Source: Leptodontidium sp. MPI-SDFR-AT-0119 (taxonomy: Eukaryota > Ascomycota > Leotiomycetes > Helotiales > Leptodontidiaceae). From it: a stretch of DNA of 64,000 bases. Positions within the stretch are counted from its first letter, which is position 1; each line of letters opens with the position of its first letter. The notes below the pieces were generated by a model. It had not been told where the DNA came from, searched no databases, and saw only the letters and a list, made by a program, of their open reading frames with translations. The stretch is taken from positions 248,001 to 312,000 of the forward strand of contig JAHLEZ010000038.1 of NCBI GenBank assembly GCA_020726505.1. Reading direction: 5' to 3'. Position numbers and translations under genes: made by a program. Shown here in pieces: positions 56,623-64,000 of the stretch.

Positions 56623-59600
56623 ATGCGTCTTTTGCACCTTGAAAGCGGCAACCTCAGCCTTACCGAGGATTACACTAAACATGTGCCGCCATACGCGATC
56701 CTATCTCATACTTGGGGAAAGGATACAGAGGAAGTCACTTTCGATGACTTCAAAGCAGGAGCTTACTCAGATAAGATTGGATACAAAAAGATTAAGTTTT
56801 GCGGCGAACAAGCAGCAAGAGATGGGTTGCAGTACTTCTGGGTAGACACATGCTGTATCAACAAATCTAATTTCCCAGAGCTTTCGGAGGCTATTAACTC
56901 TATGTTTCGCTGGTATCAGGATGCGGCTAAATGTTACGTCTACCTCTCCGACGTTTCCACAAGAAGTGTTTCAGATGAATCGTTCTCGGCGTGGAAGTCG
57001 GAATTCCAGCATGGTCGATGGTTCACTCGAGCCTGGACACTTCAAGAGCTTATTGCGCCACAGTCGGTCGAGTTTTTCTCTCAGGAGGCGGAACGGCTAG
57101 GTGACAAGAGCTCGCTAGAACTATCACTTCACGAGATCACAGGTATTTCGGTAGAGGTACTTCGAGGGAAGCCCCTTATTCAACTTTCCACAGAGGAGCG
57201 GATGTTATGGGCAGCTAAACGCACTGCTAAGCGTGAAGAAGACGAGGCGTACTCTCTATTTGGAATATTTGGCCTGCACATGCCGCTGATCTATGGCGAG
57301 GGAAGAGAAAATGCATTCATTCGGCTCGAAAGGGAGATTGGCGAACGTTCAAGAGGTAAGTTTAGTAAATTCCATAATGACTACTCGATTTGATGAGAGC
57401 TGGAATTATAATTAGCTAACATGCTTGGTTTTTGTACAGGTACTAATATACATGGCAACGTACACTGTATGATACCACGGGCTATTAATAGTCTGTTCAC
57501 CGGGCGTTCTGATCTACTTTCTCGGATACAAAAAGCTCTCCAAATCAAATCTATTTCTCTACCCCAGAGACAGAGGAGATTCGTGATTACAGGATTAGGT
57601 GGACAAGGAAAGAGCGAGATATGCTTACAGGTTGCGAACCTAATGAAACAGAAGTACTTCCTTCCTATAGTCTCTAAAGATTTACAAGTATTTTAGCTTA
57701 TACTATAGGTTCTGGGGAATATTCTGGGTCGACGTGGACAAGCCTTCTACCGCTGAGCGTGACTTTATCGCCGTTGCAAAGCTACTTGGCCATTCCGCTG
57801 AGACTGTCCACGAAGCACTTCAAGCCCTTACGACTACTCGACGAAGCTGGCTCCTCATCCTCGACAATGCCGACGATCCTGGCTTCGATTACCAGGTCTA
57901 CTTTCCACCTGGAAATCACGGTGCCGTTCTTATGACAACTCGTGTTGCTGAATGCAGGAAGTATAGTCCAGACGCGTTCGAAGCACTTGAAGGTCTGGAA
58001 GAGGAAGACTCGAAGCACCTCTTACTCAAGGCAGCGGAAGTGCCTCAAGAATCGTGGCCAACTTATGATAGCCAAGCCAAAGAAGTAGTCAAACTCCTTG
58101 GATCTCACACGCTTGCCTTAGTACAAGCTGGAGCATATGTCAGCCAAGGCCACTGCCAACTCCACCAATACCCTAACATCTACCAACGGCAGCGACAGCG
58201 GCTTTTGAGATACCGACCCAGACAAGCCCAATCGAGGTACCTCGATGTTTATACGACCTTCGAAGCCTCAGCTGATGTCTTGGAACAATCTCAGAGCAAG
58301 TCTGCAGGCGATGCTCTTCGCTTACTTGAGACCTTATCGATGCTTGGCTCGAGCGTACTGCCTTGTCAGATTTTCGAGGAGGCATGTGAGGGCTGCAAAG
58401 GGATCTGGCAAGCTGGTGACGAGGCTAGAGACATTAGCGAGTTCACTCGAGATCACGTCTCGCAATTACCAAGTTTTATAGTCTCAGAGGAAGGTGAATG
58501 GGATCCTTTTCGTCTCACAGAGGCCAGTTCTCTCCTTGTATCTCTCTCCCTGGTTACTCGACATAACTTGAACAGCTACCTCGGATTATCGATGCACCCA
58601 TTGACTCACGCTTGGGCTAAGGATCGACAGGACTCAGAGCGTCAAGGTGTGGCATGGATCGCAGCTGGCTGTATTCTTGGATTTTCTCGCTCGAACGCCC
58701 GCATGTGGCAAGAACAAGAGAGACGTCTTCTTCCGCATATCTTCTCTTATTTGGATATAAAGGTCAAGAGGGCATTTAGATTCGCATCAAAAGCAGTTGT
58801 CACTCCGCTTATTCTCAAATGCGGCTGGGCTCTGTTGCATATGCGACAAGACTCTAGACTTGATCAGTTGCTGAAAGACACTTTCCTCGAGCTTGGCCAA
58901 AGCCCCACCGAGCCGTCAGAAGAGTTCTTGCCGCTGTATGACGTTTACGCAAGAAGCTTAAGGAATCTCGGGAGGAACAAAGACGCTGTGGAGCTGCTCG
59001 AGCAGGTGGTCAAGATCGAGGCGACTACGCTAGCCGAGACGCACCCGTCCCGGCTCGCATCGCAGCACGAGTTGGCAGGAGCATACGAGGCGAATGGGCA
59101 GGTCGTGGAAGCCGTGGCGCTGCTCGATCAGGTAGTCAAGATCGAGGCGACCACGCTAGCCGAGACGCACCCGTCCCGGCTCGCGTCGCAGCACGAGTTA
59201 GCAATAACATACGAGGCGAATGGGCAGGTCGTGGAAGCTGTGGCGCTGCTCGAGCAGGTAGTCAAGATCCGGGATATTATACTAGCTGAGACGCACCCGT
59301 CCCGGCTCGCGTCGCAGCACTCGTTAGCAATAGCATACGAGGCGAATGGGCAGGTCGTGGAAGCCGTGGCGCTGCTCGAGCAGGTGGTCAAGATCCGGGA
59401 CACCACGCTAGCCGAGACGCACCCGGACCGGCTCGCGTCGCAGCACTCGTTGGCGGTAGCATACAAGGCGAATGGGCAGGTCGTAGAAGCCGTGGCGCTG
59501 TTCGAGCAGGTAGTCAAGATTCAGGCGACCACGCTAGCTAAAACGCACCCGTCCCGGCTCGCGTCGCAGCACTCGTTGGCGGTAGCATATAAGGCGAATG

Positions 59601-60358
59601 GGCAGGTCGTGGAAGCTATAGCGCTGCTCGAGCAGGTGGTTAAAATTGAGGCGACCACGCTAGCTAAAACGCACCCGGACCGGCTCGCGTCGCAGCAGGT
59701 GTTAGCGGTAGTATACGAGGCGAATGGGCAGGTCGTGGAAGCCGTGGCGCTGCTCGAGCAGGTAGTCAAGATCCGGGATACCACGCTAGCCGAGACGCAC
59801 CCGTCCCGGCTCGCGTCGCAACATGAGTTAGCAAGAGTATACGAGGCGAATGGGCAGGCCGTGGAAGCTATAGCGCTGCTCGAGCAGGTGGTTAAGATCC
59901 GGGACACTATACTAGTCGAAACGCACCCGTCCCGGCTCGCGTCGCAGCATGAATTGGCAAGAGCGTACCAGGCGAATGGGCAGGTGATCAAAGCCATGGC
60001 GCTGCTCCAGCGGGTGGTCAAGATCCGGGATACCACGCTAGTCGAAACGCACCCGGACCGGCTCGCATCGCAGCACTCATTGGCAAGAGCGTACGAGGCG
60101 AATGGGCAGGTCGTGGAAGCCGTGGCGCTGCTCGAGCAGGTAGTCAAGATCCGGGATATTATATTAGCCGAGACGCACCCGGACCGGCTCGCATCGCAGC
60201 ACTCGTTGGCAAGAGCGTACGAGGCGAATGGGCAGGTCGTGGAAGCCGTGGCGCTCCTCCAGCGGGTGGTCAAGATCAAACGATTGAAATGGCCTATGGG
60301 TCATCCTAGTCGTGTAGTATCGGAGAACGCACTTTCTCACTTTTTACAATTGCTTTAA
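56623..60358 (+). CDS. HET / NB-ARC / TPR NLR protein, 1198 aa (paralogue of copy 1)
   Basis: Three exons (56623-57355, 57440-57653, 57709-60358) have the same intron positions and phases as 7961-10961. HET (1-245) and NB-ARC (P-loop GLGGQGKS, WLLILDNADD) are highly similar to copy 1, by eye high-80s percent identity. The TPR region is different: about ten 42-residue units of the type TTLAETHPSRLASQHELARA, then YEANGQVVEAVALLEQ, plus a degenerate last unit. Copy 1 has EVLGKTHPETLATM units. The switch occurs just after the shared SEEFLPLYD segment. Receptor function in non-self recognition is inferred as for copy 1, with a different ligand specificity expected. The frame is fully open. Confidence 0.92.
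58990..60290 (+). repeat. 126 bp tandem TPR-coding repeats, NLR copy 2
   Basis: About ten units plus one diverged terminal unit. Units differ in a few codons only (SR/DR after THP, HEL/HSL, ARA/AVA/AIA), suggesting ongoing unit shuffling. Long antisense ORFs (59128-59517, 59521-60279) are by-products. Confidence 0.9.
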
Positions 60359-60819
60359 TTCATTTATACAGTAACTAATTTACTATTACAAAGACCCTTT
60401 TTCTTCTGTGCGCGACACAACTAATATAGAAACGTGATGTGATATATCTGTATCAGAAGACTTTTAGAGGCTTCGATATTTCTGTGTTTGAATAATTCTT
60501 CTCTTATATATTTTTATAGCTTTGATAAAGAGGGGCTTGGGGGCGGTTAGTTTTATATACTATTCTTATGATCTTCTAGAAGCCTCATGTTTATTCTTTG
60601 GGTCAGCAGCGCTTACAATACATACTGTACTGTATACGGCGGCGTATCATGATATGCTTGGTACAAATAGGGCAAGACCCTCACCAGCGCTTAGAACACA
60701 TCAGACAGAGCCCCCAACCCTGTACCACAGCTTTCTTCTGTACTAGAATTAGCTCAAACAGCTAGGGAGAAAATCCCTGCCATGCTGCATAGTCATAGAC
60801 TCACATAGCATGTAAAAAG

Positions 60820-60848
60820 GAATAATAATAATAAGAATAATAATGATA
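60820..60848 (+). repeat. AATAAT microsatellite
   Basis: Short (AAT)n-like tract inside the 3' part of the second NLR element, absent from copy 1. Confidence 0.8.
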
Positions 60849-60854
60849 TGCTTG

Positions 60855-60955
60855 GCGCTTGCTGATCACATGATATCACGCTTAGCCTATTCTGGTAGGT
60901 GGGGCTCCCAATCTTCTAGCGAGTGTGGAGGGGAAGCCGATTTTGTAAGCGACTG
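60855..60955 (-). repeat. Right terminal inverted repeat, NLR element copy 2
   Basis: Closely matches 11214-11318 (blocks TGATCACATGAT, GTAGGTGGGGCTCC, GGGGAAGCCGATTTTGTAAG), followed by TA. Confidence 0.8.
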
Positions 60956-60957
60956 TA

Positions 60958-61969
60958 TACTTTATTTAGAGTTATGGAGTCAGTTTCTCAGCGGGTAACT
61001 TGCTTTCCAGGCGCATTTACGGGCGTCAAAGTCCCCGGGGAGAATGTCAACACCAATCGGCACACTCGATTTCCTGGAGGGACCGAATTGCAGAAGTTGT
61101 CTGTCCTAAATGACTTAGTACTACTGACGAACCAATATCGGCATTCCCGAGGCTCTCACTCAATCTGTACTATTCTTCGGGGTTGCTGAATTGCAGCCGT
61201 TCCCCCTTGGGTATTCCCTAAGCCTTAAGTGAGGCTTATGTTACAATTTGGCTGCGCTGCCATTCTAGCTGGTGCCTGGTACCCGGCAGAGCTCTGGGAC
61301 GAGTGAATATGCTTAAGCTCCTTTTCGGTCTGGATAAGTTCGCAACATTGGCAGCATAGAGAAGCACAGAATGCACCAGGGGTGCTTCCTTTAAGATCTG
61401 GGGAGAGCAATTAGTCGGTTCCAATCTGTTATTAATAAGTGAATGTCGTACCGTACTTCCTCCTCATAGTATTACGATCGATCATCTGAAGTACCCATCC
61501 CCAGTTGCCACAGCTCATAAGCAGGCACCAAGACACACACCAACTATTACATGCATGGTAGTCTTTATCGTAGCCATATTCGATACGATGATGGTTTTGG
61601 CCAGATAGAACACAAGGCAAGCAACACGCTTCCAGACCTGACAACTGTGAGCTTCAAAATATAGTGTGTTAGTAATGACCTACAAAGACCGAACGATCTA
61701 AGATCCAGAGGTTTGAAGCAAGAAAAGAGAGAATTTTTATACGCTCGAGGCATTGTATAAGGAAGGATGTGCAGAAAGCGGAGTAGCAACTCAAAAGGAT
61801 ATAGCAAACAACTTGGGGGGTTTTGCAGAACATAATTCTTAGATGCCCTTATATATAGTACTCCACGGTCATGGGTACGGTCATGATGCAGGGGGCGATC
61901 TCGACCAACCCTAGCAGCTTGACGCCAATTCTTGGCTCTTTCCCTTACTGTATCTCGGGTGAATCTCTA
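60958..61969. other. Intergenic, no supported gene
   Basis: Several short ORFs, mostly on the minus strand (61225-61807), lack motifs and overlap. I see no gene here. Confidence 0.5.
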
Positions 61970-62410
61970 ATAGCGGAGGGTATATGCTTAAATCTGCGTA
62001 TGTAAGTAGGATCTCCCCGAAGGATTTCCCCAGTGTCACTTGTCACGAGGGCATATACCTAAATTGAGTCTGCACAGAAGGATCAGCCGGCTCGCTTGTC
62101 TCGGGAGCATATGCTTAAATCTGCGCATGACCAAAACCGAACCTGCACAGAAGGCCGCACCCCTATCTCGGGGGTATGTACTTAAATTTGCGTATGGTTA
62201 ACTTTGTGACTAGTTAAGGATTTCCTCGGCGTCGTTGTCACGAGGGCGTATGCTTAAATTTGCGTATGCCTAAAATTGAGTCTGCACTAAAAAGGGTCCC
62301 CCCACCGTCGCTTGTCTCATGCCTAAATCTTCTTATGCTCAAGATTCATTCTGTGGACAATTATCAATAGAGTTACTTTAGGGATATGCAAATTTAAGCA
62401 TATTCCCCAT
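61970..62410. repeat. Hairpin-repeat cluster at right end
   Basis: Five or so well-kept units (GCATATGCTTAAATCTGCG and CGTATGCTTAAATTTGCG followed by TATGCCTAAAATTGAGTCTG) in one orientation, with one reversed unit near 62380. They are closer to the 41-44 kb consensus than the 52 kb cluster. Confidence 0.78.
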
Positions 62411-62681
62411 TTATATACAACACGAACGAATTCACGGATTCAGAGAAATTTGTGTGCCAATAGGAATGCGTCAACTTAAAAATAAAGCACACCGAGTTGA
62501 AATTTCAGGAGCGCTTGGAGGCAGTCGCAGCTGAAATGAGAGAAGCCCACGCAGCTTATTGTCCGTTAAACTCAGACTGCCCAGGAGCTAGCCCCAAGGA
62601 AATTCCTGTCAACTGATCAGATTATCGTCAGTTTGCGACCCCTGCTGTTGGACCACTGGCCTACCTTTGCCAAGAAACACG

Positions 62682-62846
62682 ATGCGCATTACCAGTGCCA
62701 CTACAGGTGCAGTCCTGATCGTTGTTATTATTGCTGGAGTCCTTCTCGGAGCATACTTCATCACTCATTATTGGATTTTGGGCGCGCGACTTCCAGGCTT
62801 CGTGAAAAAGATCACGGGTTGGGGTAATGACGAAGGACGGGGCTAG
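62682..62846 (+). CDS. Possible 54-aa single-pass membrane peptide
   Basis: ATG 62682 to TAG 62846. After MRITSATT comes a strongly hydrophobic span (GAVLIVVIIAGVLLGAYFIT, residues about 9-28), then HYWILGARLPGFVKKITGWG and an acidic-Gly tail. This is a single TM helix followed by an amphipathic basic segment. I recognise no family. It is too short to exclude chance. Confidence 0.35.
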   Translation: MRITSATTGAVLIVVIIAGVLLGAYFITHYWILGARLPGFVKKITGWGNDEGRG

Positions 62847-63248
62847 TAATGATGGCCGTTTTGGTGATCTTAATACGGCTGGACGGGTGTAGGCACACTT
62901 CCTAGTTGGGCTTTAAGCGCCAGCGCTGACCTAAATCATAGGTATAAGGAGTAAATGGCTTCGATTGAATCACACAGCCGCATAGCAGTCACCTTAAATG
63001 CTCGTTACCACTACTAACGGGCACTGCCTGTCGAAGACTTGCAGATGTTGGAGCTAGCCTCGCCTTCGAACATGTTACTACTGTTCACGGAGAAGGAAAA
63101 TAGCCCATTAGAGAATGAGCAACTTCCAAAATTTGCGAGCAGAGCATGATCCAGATCTGGAAAACGGAGCTGGAGGAACTTCAGGCAATGCAGGGCACCA
63201 AATGCCTACTCTGCTCAGTTAGGATTTTAGTAAATATCCTTATTCTAA

Positions 63249-64000
63249 TTAACATAAGTAATCGTTATAATCACCCGGGAGATCTGGAATCTGTTCTATC
63301 GTATACTGCTCACCATTGCCCGACTTGGTAGCTTGGAAATATGAGACCTCCATATCTGACTGCCTTCGATCAACCCCCTTGATTCTTTCCCATCCAAAGC
63401 CTACAATCCAAGAGATCGGGTTGAGAACTATAGATCCCAGAAGACGGCCTACGCTAAACTTATCGAAGAAAAATGATGCTCTCTCAACGAGATAAACATC
63501 ATTCCTCGTTTGACCGTTCTTCTTGCATAGTATAAAATACTCTGTATTGATACCATACTTGTGCTTTGTGTCCGGCCCAAGAAAAAGGCGGGCAAAGGGG
63601 CCTTTTAAGTCCCAGACCTGACCATTGAATTTTCCCTACAAGGGGTATAAATTAACAGCTTTCTAGTTGAAAAGAAGAATACTATTACCTGAGGAATATT
63701 GTTCTCTATAATCCACTCCATGTAGTCTTCGAATCTTGAATCGCCGTTGAGTAGCTTCTCTAGAACTGGTTTTGCAGTCTGACTAAATGTCAGTCACATG
63801 CAATCAAGGATTGGAAGTAGAACCTACGGATTGTTTGCTTCGATGCTGGTAGACGAGCTGCCCAGGTTCCCAGGTTGTAGTGTTTATAGCATCGCTGCAA
63901 AGCGTTCTGGATGATTCGAATGACTTTGCCCTCATGTTGTGAATGCTTTGTTGTATAAGGAGAGAAGACGTCCAGTATTATATCCTCACAGCGAGGCGCA
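63249..64000 (-). CDS. Unknown protein, partial (runs off right edge)
   Basis: The minus-strand last exon 63635-63249 encodes GKFNGQVWDLKGPFARLFLG, then PDTKHKYGINTEYFILCKKN, then DVYLVERASFFFDKFSVGRL, GSIVLNPISWIVGFGWERIK and on to a stop at 63249. A preceding exon (63782-63689 or slightly shorter; ...LNGDSRFEDYMEWIIENNIPQ) joins in phase through a clean intron. A further upstream exon beyond 63828 (ILDVFSPYTTKHSQHEGKVI, then RIIQNALQRCYKHYNLGTWA) is likely, but the junction phase is unresolved. I recognise no family. The protein-like composition and splice sites support a real gene. Confidence 0.65.

Larger units (their letters stand above)
56154..60955 (+). mobile_element. TIR-bounded, TA-flanked element carrying an NLR gene (copy 2)
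   Basis: Starts CAGTCGCTTACAAAATCGGC (56154) and ends with its reverse complement (60955), flanked by TA at 56152-56153 and 60956-60957. The exact terminal match runs about 28 bases, then the left end diverges. The right end matches copy 1 over ~100 bases, so the left subterminal part was lost or replaced. It is 4802 bp with no transposase, and the NLR gene lies in sense orientation as in copy 1. Upstream sequence from about 56385 to the start codon also matches copy 1 (about 7725-7960), so the two are paralogous copies. Confidence 0.72.

Noticed and set aside
59521..60279. Long minus-strand ORF (252 codons) in the second NLR gene
   Set aside because: Antisense shadow of the 126 bp TPR repeats, as is 10311-10811 on the minus strand in the first NLR.

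Overview
The window is nuclear DNA of a filamentous ascomycete (Pezizomycotina). The evidence is short GT-AG introns of about 47-100 bp with CTAAC/CTGAC-type branch sites, HET, NB-ARC and NACHT NLR genes, DUF3435 and DUF3723 proteins, 2EXR and F-box families, a Ty1/copia element, and an AT-rich flank with the look of RIP (repeat-induced point mutation). I cannot name the species.

Layout. 1-3110 is very AT-rich, RIP-like DNA without usable genes, holding a decayed ~97 bp tandem repeat. Composition changes abruptly at about 3110. About 0.9 kb inside the new segment lies an apparently intact four-exon DUF3435 tyrosine recombinase (4001-6823, 887 aa), the family that contains the 'captain' recombinases of Starship giant transposons. 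It is followed by a decayed tail of a second DUF3435 gene. Next come a HET/NB-ARC/TPR NLR inside a TIR-bounded, TA-flanked element (7529-11318), a membrane protein (12206-13219), a hydrolase/NB-ARC/TPR NLR (13683-17978), a broken HET/NACHT NLR, a broken RING-ankyrin gene, a folylpolyglutamate synthase (22218-23908), a young copia retrotransposon with identical-looking 158 bp LTRs (24477-29806) and a stand-alone HET gene (30274-32184).

32-41 kb is a graveyard: a second decayed DUF3435 gene, a kinase-like fragment, a 2EXR relic and an LRR-like gene stopped by one nonsense codon, beside an intact F-box gene. 41.0-44.7 kb is an unusual array of degenerate hairpin repeats arranged as large inverted arms. 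The same repeat recurs at 48.4-49.1, 52.6-53.2, 55.9-56.0 and 62.0-62.4 kb. Between these lie a DUF3723 gene (46036-47970), a 2EXR gene, a pseudokinase gene and a ferric-reductase-like gene (53942-55654). A second TIR-bounded NLR element (56154-60955) is a paralogue of the first, with a different TPR array. The right edge holds a small membrane-protein ORF and a partial unknown gene.

Interpretation. DUF3435 + DUF3723 + ferric reductase + NLRs is the gene set repeatedly reported for Starship cargo. With the sharp composition edge beside the recombinase, the window reads as the 5' end and first ~60 kb of a Starship-like element, or its eroded remains, carrying an allorecognition/NLR arsenal. 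The most novel-looking points are the two NLR genes each packaged between Tc1/mariner-style terminal inverted repeats, and the foldback-like hairpin arrays. No complete right boundary is visible, no target-site duplication for the putative giant element was identified, and no RNA genes or CRISPR arrays were found.
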